Part shown: positions 44,239-53,279 of the stretch, piece after piece
How positions within the stretch are numbered: the stretch's first letter is position 1
How the letters are laid out: the number at the start of each line of letters is the position of its first letter
Source of the DNA: Candidatus Stackebrandtia excrementipullorum
Lineage (GTDB): Bacteria > Actinomycetota > Actinomycetes > Mycobacteriales > Micromonosporaceae
Assembly: GCA_019113825.1 (NCBI GenBank)
Contig: DXGR01000102.1
Coordinates: 16,970 to 80,969, forward strand
Length of the DNA: 64,000 nt
Direction: 5' to 3'
Program-made: the position numbers and the translations under genes
Notes under the pieces: generated by a model
Seen by the model: only the letters and a program-made list of their open reading frames with translations
What the model was told of the DNA's origin: nothing
The model's database searches: none

Positions 44239-45405
44239 GTGTCGGTTCGCCATGCCAGCGCTCTGCGTCGTAACGTCGCCGCCGCCGTGGGCTCATTCCT
44301 TGCCGGCGGCGTTCTTCTCCACGTCGGTGTCTACTCCGATACCGGCATAGACCTGTCCTGGTGGCAACGCTTGATTCCGCTGGCGCTCGTCTGTTCGGCG
44401 ATGGCGCTGCGAACGGTCGCCCCCATGGTTGGGCTGGCCGTCGGCACCGTCGGGTTCATGCTGGACTTGTACTTCGGCATATCCGTGGCCAGCGTATTCA
44501 TCCACACCGACAACATCTATTCGGCGACCGTCCGCGGCCCTCGTACCACCCCACGAGTACTCCTGATCGCCTACGCGCTCGTCGCGTTGACGGTGGCGGG
44601 CCTGCTGTCCTGGGCCGGCGATGTGAACGCCGCCGTGGCGGCAAGCGCGATCCTGGCGGTCGTACTGGTCAGCCCGGTGGTCACCGGAATGGTTGTCAAC
44701 GATCATCGTGAACGGGCCGCGCTCGAACGCGATCGAGCCGCCAAAATCGCCGAACTGGCCGAAGTCGACCGAAGGGCGGCCTTGGCCGAGGAACGCAACC
44801 GTATGGCACGCGAACTTCACGACACCATCGCAAACCATTTCAGTGCCATTGCGATCCAGTCGTCGGCGGTGTTGTCCCGTTCCGGGATGGAACCCGACGC
44901 CGTCCGTGAGGTGGTCTCGTCCATCCGCAGCAACAGTCTGGCGGGGCTGGCGGATATGCGCCAAACCATCGAGGTGCTGCGCACCAACGATACCGCCGAG
45001 GACCTGGTGCAACACCGCATTGCCGACCTCGGAGATCTCGTCGATCGGATGCGTGCGGCCGGATTGACGGTGTCGTTGACAACGATCGGTGACATACGCC
45101 CGGCCCCGGTCGCGGTCGAGTTCGCCGCCTACCGGATCGTTCAGGAGGCGTTGACCAACGCGCTCAAACACGGACGGAACGCACGGGTGAAAATCATCCA
45201 TTCCGACGAACACCTGACGTTGACCGTTACCAACCTGCTCGGCGACCAACCGACCGGGGTCCCCGGCTCCGGCACCGGACTGGACAGCATGAGGGAACGC
45301 GCGACCATCCTGGGTGGGACTTTCGCGGCCGGCCCGGAGCAGCCGGACCGCTGGAGGGTCCACACCGAGCTGCCCACCGACCGGCTTCAAGGAGGGACCG
45401 CATGA
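44239..45405 (+). CDS. sensor histidine kinase, NarL-partner (HisKA_3) type
   Basis: A 388-residue membrane sensor with about four to five membrane segments in residues 1-155. A short coiled linker leads to the dimerisation box MARELHDTIANHFSAIAIQ near residue 192, with the phospho-accepting His. The ATPase domain is visible as YRIVQEALTNALKHG and GTGLDSMRERA. The sensed signal is unknown. GTG 44239 start. Its stop overlaps the regulator's ATG by four bases, so the pair is translationally coupled. Confidence 0.88.
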   Translation: MSVRHASALRRNVAAAVGSFLAGGVLLHVGVYSDTGIDLSWWQRLIPLALVCSAMALRTVAPMVGLAVGTVGFMLDLYFGISVASVFIHTDNIYSATVRGPRTTPRVLLIAYALVALTVAGLLSWAGDVNAAVAASAILAVVLVSPVVTGMVVNDHRERAALERDRAAKIAELAEVDRRAALAEERNRMARELHDTIANHFSAIAIQSSAVLSRSGMEPDAVREVVSSIRSNSLAGLADMRQTIEVLRTNDTAEDLVQHRIADLGDLVDRMRAAGLTVSLTTIGDIRPAPVAVEFAAYRIVQEALTNALKHGRNARVKIIHSDEHLTLTVTNLLGDQPTGVPGSGTGLDSMRERATILGGTFAAGPEQPDRWRVHTELPTDRLQGGTA

Positions 45406-46034
45406 TCGACGTGTTGATCGCCGACGACCACGCGGCGGTACGCGCGGGCCTGGTGTTGATCTGTCAGGGCGCCGAGGATATTCGGGTGGTCGGTGAAGCC
45501 GCCGATGGGGCGGCGGCGGTCGAGGCCGCACGACGCCTGCGGCCCGACGTGGTCGTCATGGACATCCGCATGCCCAGGCTCGACGGCATCAGCGCCACCG
45601 AACGGCTCTCCGAGGTCTGTGACGTTTTGATACTCACCACCTACGGCACCAACGGTTACCTATTTGCGGCAATGTCGGCAGGTGCGGCAGGTTTTCTTCT
45701 CAAGGACACCGACGCCGACAGTCTTCTCGATGCGATACGCACCGTTGCCCGCGGTGACGGACTGATCTCGCCGTCGGTCACACGCGATCTCATCCGCGAG
45801 TTCGGTCGGCGAGTTCCGACGACGGCCGAACCGGATGGACTGTCGAACCTGACCGGACGAGAGCGTGAGGTTCTGGTGTGTCTGGGTAAGGGGATGTCGA
45901 ACGCGGAGATCGCCGGTCATCTGAACATGGCGGACACGACGGCGAAGACTCACGTGAGCCGCGTTTTGAACAAGCTCGGGCTCCGGTCGCGCGTGCAGGC
46001 GGCGATCATGGCTCGAGAACTTCGACTCACCTGA
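45402..46034 (+). CDS. response regulator, NarL/LuxR family
   Basis: A 210-residue regulator. The receiver domain has Asp8-Asp9 and the phosphoacceptor Asp54 (VVVMDIRMP), with a Lys in GFLLKDTDADS. The C-terminal LuxR-type DNA-binding domain is NLTGREREVLVCLGKGMSNAEIAGHLNMADTTAKTHVSRVLNKLG. It overlaps the kinase gene by four bases. Four 11-base repeats follow 13 bases after its stop. Confidence 0.93.
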   Translation: MIDVLIADDHAAVRAGLVLICQGAEDIRVVGEAADGAAAVEAARRLRPDVVVMDIRMPRLDGISATERLSEVCDVLILTTYGTNGYLFAAMSAGAAGFLLKDTDADSLLDAIRTVARGDGLISPSVTRDLIREFGRRVPTTAEPDGLSNLTGREREVLVCLGKGMSNAEIAGHLNMADTTAKTHVSRVLNKLGLRSRVQAAIMARELRLT

Positions 46035-46046
46035 ACCACGACTCAC

Positions 46047-46090
46047 AGAAACCTCCCAGAAATCCCCAAGAAACCCCTCAGAGTCCACTG
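46047..46090 (+). repeat. four 11-base direct repeats upstream of the acyltransferase gene
   Basis: Units AGAAACCTCCC, AGAAATCCCCA, AGAAACCCCTC and AGAGTCCACTG follow each other without gaps. Elements read GAAAC-N6-GAAAT-N6-GAAAC-N6-GAGTC, the 11-base phasing used by OmpR-family (GlnR, PhoP) and SARP regulators. They sit ~200 bases before ATG 46292. Confidence 0.6.
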
Positions 46091-46291
46091 ATAGCATCCC
46101 GGATCGTTACCAAGTCGTGATGATGGCGTGCCTCTAGCGTAGCCACACGCGACGGTCCACCCGAGCACACACAGTGGTCGGAACACGTTTGCGCGACGCC
46201 TACCGCCGGGTAGCCACCCAGGACCCGCCGACTCCACAAGCCAAGGCGTTCCGCCCGCCGTCCGAAGACCCGCAAGGAGCGTCGACGAGAC

Positions 46292-47401
46292 ATGTCCGTC
46301 CAAGCGCCGGCCCCACCAACCCGCGCCGCCACACCCACCGAACAGACCACGCCCTCCAAGAAGGGCCGTGACTCGTACTTCTCCAACGCGAAGCTGGCGC
46401 TGATCGTCCTCGTCGTCATCGGTCACGCTTGGGCACCTCTGACAGGGCAAAGCTTCTCCGTCAACGCGTTTTACACGACCCTGTACGCGTTTCACATGCC
46501 GGCGTTCATTCTGCTGTGCGGTTACTTCTCGAAAAGTTTCACCGGACGCCCCGACCAGCTACGCCGTGTCCTCACCGGAATCCTCGCCCCCTACATCCTG
46601 TTTTCACTGCTGTACGGACTGTTTCGCATTTGGATCGACGGTGAGTTCACCCTCGGCCTGCTGTACCCGTACTACCTGACCTGGTTTCTCGCCGCCCTGT
46701 TCGTGTGGCGTGTGACATCACCCATCTGGCGCGTGGTGAAGTACCCGGTTCTCATCGCCACACTCATCTCGATCGGCGCCGTCATGATGGACCTTCCCGG
46801 GGCCTTCGACCTGGGACGGATCCTCCAGTTCCTACCGTTCTTCGTCGCCGGAATGTTCCTGCGACGTGAACACTTCGAAATGGTCAAACGGCCTCTCGTG
46901 AAATATCCGGCCACGGTGGCCACCGTGGCCGTCCTCGGACTGGCGTACCTGTACGCCGGGGATCTGGACAGCAACTGGATCTACTTCAACGAGGGCGCCG
47001 AACAGATGGACGTCAGCCGGATGGCCGCCCTGCCGATCAAGCTGGTCCTCATGGCCGCAGCGGTCGTTCTCCTCGTTACCTTTTTCGCGTGGATACCCGA
47101 CCGGACGTTCCGGTGGACCTCGCTGGGAGAAGCCACCATGTACGCCTTCCTCCTCCACGGCTTCATAACCCGTGGCGCCAACTACGGAATGGGCTGGTAC
47201 GACAACGAATTCGTGCACACGGCCACAGGAGCGGTGACGGTGACCCTCCTGGCAGTGGCGATCGCGCTGCTCCTCATGAGCAAGCCGGTTCGTTGGCTGA
47301 CACGCCCACTCGTCGAACCGAAACTCGACTGGTTGCTGAACAGGACCTCCCGCGAACGCTCCGAAAGCGGCAGCGGTTCGGCGGCGCCGGTCAACTCGTA
47401 A
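46292..47401 (+). CDS. acyltransferase-3 family membrane protein
   Basis: A 369-residue protein with about ten membrane segments. The N-terminus is typical: YFSNAKLALIVLVVIGHAWAPL near residue 30, with the family histidine, then YAFHMPAFILLCGYFSKS. These enzymes O-acylate or succinylate glycans or other envelope molecules; the substrate here is unknown. The tail is Ser/Gly-rich. AAGGAG lies 12 bases upstream of ATG 46292. It converges on the ABC permease gene with an 11-base overlap of the 3' ends. Confidence 0.85.
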   Translation: MSVQAPAPPTRAATPTEQTTPSKKGRDSYFSNAKLALIVLVVIGHAWAPLTGQSFSVNAFYTTLYAFHMPAFILLCGYFSKSFTGRPDQLRRVLTGILAPYILFSLLYGLFRIWIDGEFTLGLLYPYYLTWFLAALFVWRVTSPIWRVVKYPVLIATLISIGAVMMDLPGAFDLGRILQFLPFFVAGMFLRREHFEMVKRPLVKYPATVATVAVLGLAYLYAGDLDSNWIYFNEGAEQMDVSRMAALPIKLVLMAAAVVLLVTFFAWIPDRTFRWTSLGEATMYAFLLHGFITRGANYGMGWYDNEFVHTATGAVTVTLLAVAIALLLMSKPVRWLTRPLVEPKLDWLLNRTSRERSESGSGSAAPVNS

Positions 47402-48227
47402 CGTCGGTCGTGGTGAATCGAGCCCACGCCGCCGTCACGAATACGGCGATGTAGACGGCCGGGGCGACCAGGCCCACTCCCGCCCCGGCCCAGTCGACCG
47501 GTTCCCGCAACAGCCCCGCCCAATCGTTCCAATAATGGCTGAGCAGGAACGGATGCAGCCATTCGAGGGCCGAGAATCCACCGAGGATCTGGTCGATCAG
47601 CACCCACATAAACGTTCCGACGGCGGCACCGATCGGTTGCTCGGTCAACGTCGAAGCGAAAAGCCCGAGTGCACACACCGCCATCAGGCTTACCGAGATA
47701 TACCCGCCGACGAGCAAGAGCCGAGCCGACGCCTCCCCGGATGGCAGTCGCCCGCCCGACAACGTCACCATGTCGCCGACACCGAACAGGGTTACCCCCG
47801 TCGCGGCCGCGACCAGACCGACCATGAAAACGCCTGCGGGGGCGGCGATCAGCAACGAGGCGAACTTGATCACCAACAGCCGGGTACGTCCAACCGGCAC
47901 TGCCAGAAGGTAACGCAGCGTACCGGTATGGGCTTCGCCGGCGATCGCGTCACCCGCGAGAATGCACATGGCCATCGGTAGAAACACCGACATCTGCATA
48001 ACCCAGGTCGTCAGGACCAGAAACAGGCCGCTACCGGCGACAAGCGACGTGAACGGTGGTCCAGCACCGTCGCCCACACCCGCGAAACGAACGACGATGC
48101 CGATGAGTATCGGGACCGCCGCGAGGATCATCAGGCCCGCGATGTTGCGTCGCCGGGTAAGGACAAGGCGAAGCTCCGACGTCAACAACCGCATGCCGAC
48201 CCTGCCTTCGGCTTCACCGGCCGACAT
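47391..48227 (-). CDS. ABC-2 type transporter permease
   Basis: A 278-residue membrane protein with about six hydrophobic segments (NIAGLMILAAVPILIGIVV, then the long FLVLTTWVMQMSVFLPMAMCILAGD). AGEAHTGTLRYLLAVPVGRTRLL is the recognisable ABC-2 permease region. It pairs with the ATPase encoded just upstream, whose 3' end it overlaps by 14 bases. An internal ATG at 48194 is the other start choice. Confidence 0.82.
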   Translation of the reverse strand: MSAGEAEGRVGMRLLTSELRLVLTRRRNIAGLMILAAVPILIGIVVRFAGVGDGAGPPFTSLVAGSGLFLVLTTWVMQMSVFLPMAMCILAGDAIAGEAHTGTLRYLLAVPVGRTRLLVIKFASLLIAAPAGVFMVGLVAAATGVTLFGVGDMVTLSGGRLPSGEASARLLLVGGYISVSLMAVCALGLFASTLTEQPIGAAVGTFMWVLIDQILGGFSALEWLHPFLLSHYWNDWAGLLREPVDWAGAGVGLVAPAVYIAVFVTAAWARFTTTDVTS

Positions 48228-49176
48228 CGAAACCCTCTCCGGTCAGTTCCACGAACAGATCCTCCAAACCGGGAACGACGACGTTGAAGCCGGTGACCGG
48301 AACGCCCCGTCTCACCACCAAGTCGATAATCTTCTCCGGTGTCTGCGGCCCCGGCGTTCCGACCGCGCCCTTCTCGTCCACGGCCACGTCGTGGCAGCCC
48401 GCCTCGGACAAGGCGGCCGCCGCCGCACGCGGGTCCGGGGAGTCGACGCGTACGTGCTGCGCGGAACGACCCGTCATGTCCCGCAATCGCCCCTGGGCCT
48501 TCATTCTTCCCCGCTGCATGATCGCGACGTGACTGCACACCTGCTCCACCTCGGCCAACAGGTGTGTCGAGAGCAGTACCGTCGTACCGTCGGCGGCCAC
48601 ATCGGCGATCAGTGAACGCACCTCGCGGGTGCCCTGCGGGTCCAGTCCGTTCGTGGGTTCGTCCAAGATCAGCAGGTCTCGAGGGCGCAGCAGCGTCGAG
48701 GCGATCGCGAGACGTTGTTTCATACCCATCGAGTAGGCCCGGTACGTCTTGCGTCCCGCCTTCAACAGGCCGACACGGTCCAGTGCCAGACTGATGCGGT
48801 CGTCGGCGTCGGAGGACGCGGTGGTGCCGTCGGCGGCGTCCAGCCTCCGCAGGTTGTCGCGCCCGGTCAGGTACGGATGGAAGCCGGGACCCTCGACGAG
48901 CGCCCCCACACGCGGCAGCACGGACATGGACTGTTCGGGCATGCCCGAACCCAACAGTTCACACCGGCCCGCATCGGGCTCGACCAGCCCCAACAACATC
49001 CGAATCGTGGTCGTCTTTCCACTGCCGTTGGGGCCGAGGAACCCCATGACGGCTCCGTAGGGCACCTGTAGATCGATCGTGTCGACCGCCGGTGGTCCCG
49101 CCCCGTAGCGTTTGGTGAGCCCGACAGTCCGTACCGCGTCGCCGGAAGGTTCCCCCTCACGGCGCAACGGACTCAT
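48214..49176 (-). CDS. ABC transporter ATP-binding protein
   Basis: A 320-residue export-type ATPase (CcmA/NatA group). Walker A GPNGSGKTTT near residue 47, Q-loop GALVEGPGFHPYLTG, signature YSMGMKQRLAIASTLL, Walker B LLILDEPTNGLDP and switch TVLLSTHLLAEVEQ. The last ~90 residues form the extra C-terminal domain. ATG 49176 overlaps the stop of the LolA-like gene (ATGA), and the next gene overlaps its end, so three genes form one operon. Confidence 0.9.
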   Translation of the reverse strand: MSPLRREGEPSGDAVRTVGLTKRYGAGPPAVDTIDLQVPYGAVMGFLGPNGSGKTTTIRMLLGLVEPDAGRCELLGSGMPEQSMSVLPRVGALVEGPGFHPYLTGRDNLRRLDAADGTTASSDADDRISLALDRVGLLKAGRKTYRAYSMGMKQRLAIASTLLRPRDLLILDEPTNGLDPQGTREVRSLIADVAADGTTVLLSTHLLAEVEQVCSHVAIMQRGRMKAQGRLRDMTGRSAQHVRVDSPDPRAAAAALSEAGCHDVAVDEKGAVGTPGPQTPEKIIDLVVRRGVPVTGFNVVVPGLEDLFVELTGEGFDVGR

Positions 49177-50249
49177 ACGTCTGCCGCCACGTCGAACAGC
49201 CGCTGATCGGTAACCGCGCCGATCAACAACCGCCCGTCGTCGGTGACCAGCAGACTCACGAGGGCGCCGGTCATCAGATGCCCCGCGCCCCAGGCACCTT
49301 CCACGGGGTCGAAACCGTCCAGGATCGTCACGGGGTCGATCTGTTCGCCGCTTTGCGCCGTGAGTTCGGCGGTCAACCTGTCGATGTCGAAGTCCGTCAC
49401 CGCCACGGTGGTCCATCCTTCGCCCACCAACATCGGATCGGTGTCGCGTTCTCCGCGCCCGGAGTCGAACAATCTGTCGGCCTCGTCGGTGCCCTCCACG
49501 ATGTCGACCCCCGCCGGCGGGTTGAATGTGAAGTTCTCCTGGTCCGGTACATCGAACTCGACGCGAGAAAACGCAACCTCGAAGGCGGGCTCGGCCACTC
49601 CGACGGCAAGAACCCGCGTCCGCAGCGGCACCCCCGTCTCGGCGTCGACGGCGAGCCGAACCTGCGACACCAATGACGTCTCTTCCTTGGGTTCGAGCAC
49701 CAGCTCGTAGGCGCTTCGCCCGGCGACCTCGGCGGTACCGTCGGTGGATACGTCGGTCCCCGGTTCGATGCGGGCAAGCGCCTGTTCGGCGGCTTCCATG
49801 GGTGACGTCGCCGTGAATCGGCTCGGTGGCCACAGGGGCAGATCGGCGATCTCACCGGACATGGTGAAATGCGTCGCATGGTTTTGTCGGCTGTCCCATT
49901 GCCAGACGTCGGCGCCGTTGCGGATCACATCGGTTTCGCCCAGTTGATCCAGCAGGGCGAGGCGCACTCGGTCAGGTGCCGCGTACCACATGCGGACGGT
50001 CCGGCTGCCCGGCGCCAGCAGGTCGTCGGCCGTGGCGATCGCGGGTATGCCCAGGTCGGTGTGCGCCACGACGGTCCCGGACAAACCCGGCACATCGGAA
50101 TCCTGTAGTTCGGCCAACAGTTCTGCCGCAGTGCGTTCCGGCAGGTCGGGGGAACCGTCGGCGGAGACGAGCCCGGCACCGACCACGGTCGCGACAGCAG
50201 CCGCCGCTATGGCCAGCGGTACCGAATACCGCCGCATCCGGTGAAACAT
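49173..50249 (-). CDS. secreted LolA-like (DUF2092/RseB-type) protein
   Basis: A 358-residue exported protein. The N-terminal signal (YSVPLAIAAAAVATVVGAGLVSADG) is followed by a LolA/RseB-like half-barrel: RTAAELLAELQDSDVPGLSGTVVAHTDLG near residue 45 and YAAPDRVRLALLDQLGETDVIRNGADVW, then VRLAVDAETGVPLRTRV and FTFNPPAGVDIVEG. Such proteins bind lipid-like ligands or sense them. First gene of an operon with an ABC exporter and divergent from an OmpR-type two-component system. ATG 50249 has AAAGGGG five bases upstream. Confidence 0.8.
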   Translation of the reverse strand: MFHRMRRYSVPLAIAAAAVATVVGAGLVSADGSPDLPERTAAELLAELQDSDVPGLSGTVVAHTDLGIPAIATADDLLAPGSRTVRMWYAAPDRVRLALLDQLGETDVIRNGADVWQWDSRQNHATHFTMSGEIADLPLWPPSRFTATSPMEAAEQALARIEPGTDVSTDGTAEVAGRSAYELVLEPKEETSLVSQVRLAVDAETGVPLRTRVLAVGVAEPAFEVAFSRVEFDVPDQENFTFNPPAGVDIVEGTDEADRLFDSGRGERDTDPMLVGEGWTTVAVTDFDIDRLTAELTAQSGEQIDPVTILDGFDPVEGAWGAGHLMTGALVSLLVTDDGRLLIGAVTDQRLFDVAADV

Positions 50250-50420
50250 GTCTTCCCCTTTCAACGGAAGGACGTTGTGCCCATCATGCGTGGTGGCGCC
50301 TGAGTCGGCCCTGAGAAGCCGGTGCCGGACTCGTTCAGATCTCGCCGTGCAGTCGATGAACCGCCTGTATACGCGAGGCGGTTCTCCGGAGCATCCTCTT
50401 GAGCCGTCGGCGCGATCGTT

Positions 50421-50426
50421 TACCGT
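50421..50426 (+). promoter_or_regulatory. -10 element for the OmpR-type regulator gene, leaderless type
   Basis: TACCGT, CGATGC, then ATG 50433. Confidence 0.5.
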
Positions 50427-50432
50427 CGATGC

Positions 50433-51110
50433 ATGCGACTACTGATCGTCGAGGACGAACGCCGCATGGCCACTGCTCTGGCCAGGGGCCTGCGCGCCGA
50501 CGGATTTGCCGTCGAAGTCGTCCACGACGGCAAAAGCGGTCTCGACGCGGCACGGTTCGGCAGCTACGACGCAGTCATTCTCGACATCATGTTGCCCGGA
50601 TTGTCGGGCTACGAGGTCATTCGGACACTTCGCGCGGAGAACAACTGGGTGCCGGTTCTGGTGTTGTCGGCCAAGGACGGTGAATACGACCAGTCCGACG
50701 GCCTCGATCTGGGAGCCGACGACTACCTGACCAAGCCGTTTTCCTATGTCGTGCTTCTCGCTCGATTGAGGGCTCTGCTGCGCAGAGGTAAACCGGCGCG
50801 ACCGTCGGTGTTGTCGGTCGGCACGTTGACGTTGGACCCGGGACGACGGTCGGTTGAACGCGACGGCACGCCCATATCGTTGTCCACCAGGGAGTTCGCG
50901 CTTCTGGAGTACCTCATGCACCATGCCGAACAGGTGGTACCCAAGGTGACGCTCCTGGATCACGTCTGGTCGGCGGCCGAGGACACCCACGTCAACCTGG
51001 TGGAGGTCTACATCGGGTATCTGCGCCGCAAGATCGACGCACCGTTCGGTGTGCGCAGTCTCCAGACCGTACGTGGAGCCGGTTATCGATTGACCGCCGA
51101 GAACCCATGA
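50433..51110 (+). CDS. response regulator, OmpR/PhoB family
   Basis: A 225-residue regulator with receiver domain (Asp7-8 pair region VEDE, phosphoacceptor Asp51 in VILDIMLPG, Lys in YLTKPFSY) and a winged-helix effector domain (SLSTREFALLEYLMHHAEQVVPKVTLLDHVW, RGAGYRLT). It is divergent from the LolA-like/ABC operon and overlaps its kinase gene by four bases, so it probably controls that operon. Confidence 0.93.
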   Translation: MRLLIVEDERRMATALARGLRADGFAVEVVHDGKSGLDAARFGSYDAVILDIMLPGLSGYEVIRTLRAENNWVPVLVLSAKDGEYDQSDGLDLGADDYLTKPFSYVVLLARLRALLRRGKPARPSVLSVGTLTLDPGRRSVERDGTPISLSTREFALLEYLMHHAEQVVPKVTLLDHVWSAAEDTHVNLVEVYIGYLRRKIDAPFGVRSLQTVRGAGYRLTAENP

Positions 51111-52318
51111 GCCGGCTTCGGAACGGGCTGCCGCTGCGAGTGCGCCTGGTGGCGTTGGGGGTTATCGGTCTATTGGTCGGGTTCGCCGTCGGCGGTGGTG
51201 TTCTGGTGTTGGCGTTGCACATGTCCCTGCGTCACTCGGTGGATTCGGCGGCCGAGCAGACCGCGTCCGACGTGGTCGTTCTCCTGGAGGCGGGTGAACT
51301 TCCCGATCCGATACCGACCGGGAGGGACGCAACCGTGGTCCAGGTGTTCGACGCCGACGCACGGTATGAACGGGGGTCGTTGGGCGCGGATCCACTGGTA
51401 CCGGTTCTGCCAGTCGACATGTGGCAGTCGGCGTTGGCCGGAGAAAACGTCACGGTCGAGGGAAGCCGCGCGAGCCTGAACGGGACGTTGCGGGTCACCG
51501 CCGCCCGGGCCGGGGATCACACGATCCTCGTGGCGGTGTCCGAGGACGAACTCGATGCGGTACCGAAGCTGGCTTCCGGTTTGGCGATCACGTTCGCCGC
51601 GCTCGCGGCCGTGGTGGGCGTGGTCCTGTGGTGGGCGGTCGGATGGACGTTGCGCCCGGTCGAGGCCGCTCGAGCCAAGCAGCGGGAGTTCGTCGCCGAC
51701 GCCGCACACGAGCTCCGCAGTCCGTTGGCGAACATGCGCACCGAGTTGGAGGTGGCGGCCCGTATCGGGGCGCAGGACGAGCTGATCGACAATCTGCTGA
51801 GCGACGTCAACCGGCTCTCCCGCATCACGGAAGACCTACTGTTGCTCGCGAGGCTGGACGACACGGACGAACCGTGGAGACCCGCTGAGCTGGATCTGGT
51901 CGACCTTCTGCGTGACACCGCCGCCGACTACTCCGATGCCCGTGTCGACGTCGACGCCGCGCTACCGGAGGAACCGGTCCTGATCAACGCCGACGTCGAC
52001 GGTATTCGGCGCATTCTCATCAACCTGGTGGACAACGCGGTAAGGCACGCGACCTCGCACGTGAGGTTGGCCTGCGCATCGGGCGGCTCCTCGGTATCGA
52101 TCACCGTCGTCGACGACGGGCAGGGGATCCCCGAGACCGACCGACTCCGTGTGTTCGATCGGTTCACCCGGCTTGACGATTCACGTGATCGCGACCTCGG
52201 TGGCACCGGCCTGGGTTTGTCGATCGTGGCCCGGCTGGTGGCGGCTCATCGCGGCGAGATCCATCTCGCCGACGCCGAGCCGCACGGCCTGTCGGTGACG
52301 GTCCGCCTGCCACGGTGA
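51107..52318 (+). CDS. sensor histidine kinase, OmpR-partner type
   Basis: A 403-residue kinase with two membrane segments (LVALGVIGLLVGFAVGGGVLVLAL near residue 12; LAITFAALAAVVGVVLWWAVGW near residue 160) bounding a ~120-residue extracellular sensor. A short HAMP-like stretch leads to ADAAHELRSPLANMRTELEVA near residue 203 with the phosphorylated His, then the ATPase N, G1 and G2 boxes (RILINLVDNAVRHA, DDGQGIP, GTGLGLSIVARLV). Complete. Confidence 0.93.
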   Translation: MSRLRNGLPLRVRLVALGVIGLLVGFAVGGGVLVLALHMSLRHSVDSAAEQTASDVVVLLEAGELPDPIPTGRDATVVQVFDADARYERGSLGADPLVPVLPVDMWQSALAGENVTVEGSRASLNGTLRVTAARAGDHTILVAVSEDELDAVPKLASGLAITFAALAAVVGVVLWWAVGWTLRPVEAARAKQREFVADAAHELRSPLANMRTELEVAARIGAQDELIDNLLSDVNRLSRITEDLLLLARLDDTDEPWRPAELDLVDLLRDTAADYSDARVDVDAALPEEPVLINADVDGIRRILINLVDNAVRHATSHVRLACASGGSSVSITVVDDGQGIPETDRLRVFDRFTRLDDSRDRDLGGTGLGLSIVARLVAAHRGEIHLADAEPHGLSVTVRLPR

Positions 52319-52325
52319 CCGTGTC

Positions 52326-53207
52326 TCACCGCAACGCCAGACCCGCCTCCACAGCCGCCGTTTTGGGTAGCGCCTCGATCTCCGCCACGTCGAACCAACG
52401 TAGGTCGCTCGTCGAACCACCGACGTCCAGGATCTCCAAGGGCACCTCGTGCGTGACCTCGGCGTCCCAAACGATGTTGATTCCGTGGAAGTCGGACGGC
52501 CTGCCATCGGGGGCCACCGAATCGGGGTCGTGTCTGGATGCGACGCCGCGCAGACCCCGCAGCCGTACCTGCTGACTGGTTTCCTCGTATACCTCGCGTG
52601 CCAACCCCTGCTCGGGTGTCTCACCGAAGTCGACGCCACCGCCGGGCAGGTGCCACCGTCCGGCCGCCCAATAACCTTCGGGGATCATCGTGAGGAGCAC
52701 GCGACCGTCGGGGCGGGTAAGCCACGCATATGCGCCGACGCGTTGTTCCAGCAACTTACCCGGCGGCTCGGCGGGAGCCCGCCCGGTGGGCGGTGTCGGA
52801 AGTCCGGTGGCGGGTAGACGCAGCATCGTCGATGTGGTGTGACACATCGGCTGCCCGGCGAGGTCTTTGATATCGCACCATCGATGGGTGTCGTCGTCAC
52901 CGCTGTCGTCGCGCAGGGTCCCACCGACGGCTTTCACCTCGTAGAGGATCAACGTGTTGTGTTCCGACCATTCGCCGGTGACGGGAACGACCGCGGACGT
53001 TACCGACCGCAGGCCGGTCGTCTCCACGACCAGTCCGGTTTCGGCCGCGAATCGTCGGACGACCGTGTCGGCGGGGTTTTCGGCGTGAGGTACCCGCCCA
53101 CCGGGGACCCACCAGCCGCCGGTCTGCGAGGTGGACTGCCGGAGCAGTGTACGGCCGGAGTCGTCGGTGAGGATGCCGTGAGCACCCACCCGCATAGTGC
53201 GATCCAT
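52326..53207 (-). CDS. tandem Nudix-domain protein, first domain degenerate
   Basis: A 293-residue protein with two Nudix domains. Domain 2 has a good box (GGVDFGETPEQGLAREVYEE, near residue 193). In domain 1 the box G37-X5-E43-X7-R51 continues RRFAAETGL instead of REFxEExGL, so two acidic positions are lost (Arg52, Ala55), leaving Glu56. It probably cannot bind metal normally. Substrate unknown. ATG 53207 has TAGGTT six bases upstream. Its stop is eight bases from the converging kinase gene. Confidence 0.82.
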   Translation of the reverse strand: MDRTMRVGAHGILTDDSGRTLLRQSTSQTGGWWVPGGRVPHAENPADTVVRRFAAETGLVVETTGLRSVTSAVVPVTGEWSEHNTLILYEVKAVGGTLRDDSGDDDTHRWCDIKDLAGQPMCHTTSTMLRLPATGLPTPPTGRAPAEPPGKLLEQRVGAYAWLTRPDGRVLLTMIPEGYWAAGRWHLPGGGVDFGETPEQGLAREVYEETSQQVRLRGLRGVASRHDPDSVAPDGRPSDFHGINIVWDAEVTHEVPLEILDVGGSTSDLRWFDVAEIEALPKTAAVEAGLALR

Positions 53208-53213
53208 CGGTCG

Positions 53214-53219
53214 AACCTA
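53214..53219 (-). promoter_or_regulatory. -10 element for the double-Nudix gene, leaderless type
   Basis: TAGGTT on the minus strand, six bases before ATG 53207. Confidence 0.5.
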
Positions 53220-53279
53220 ACAGCCGCAGGGCTTGGTCGAGCCGATCGAATCGGTCCGGTGTGATCGAACTCGTCGGTG

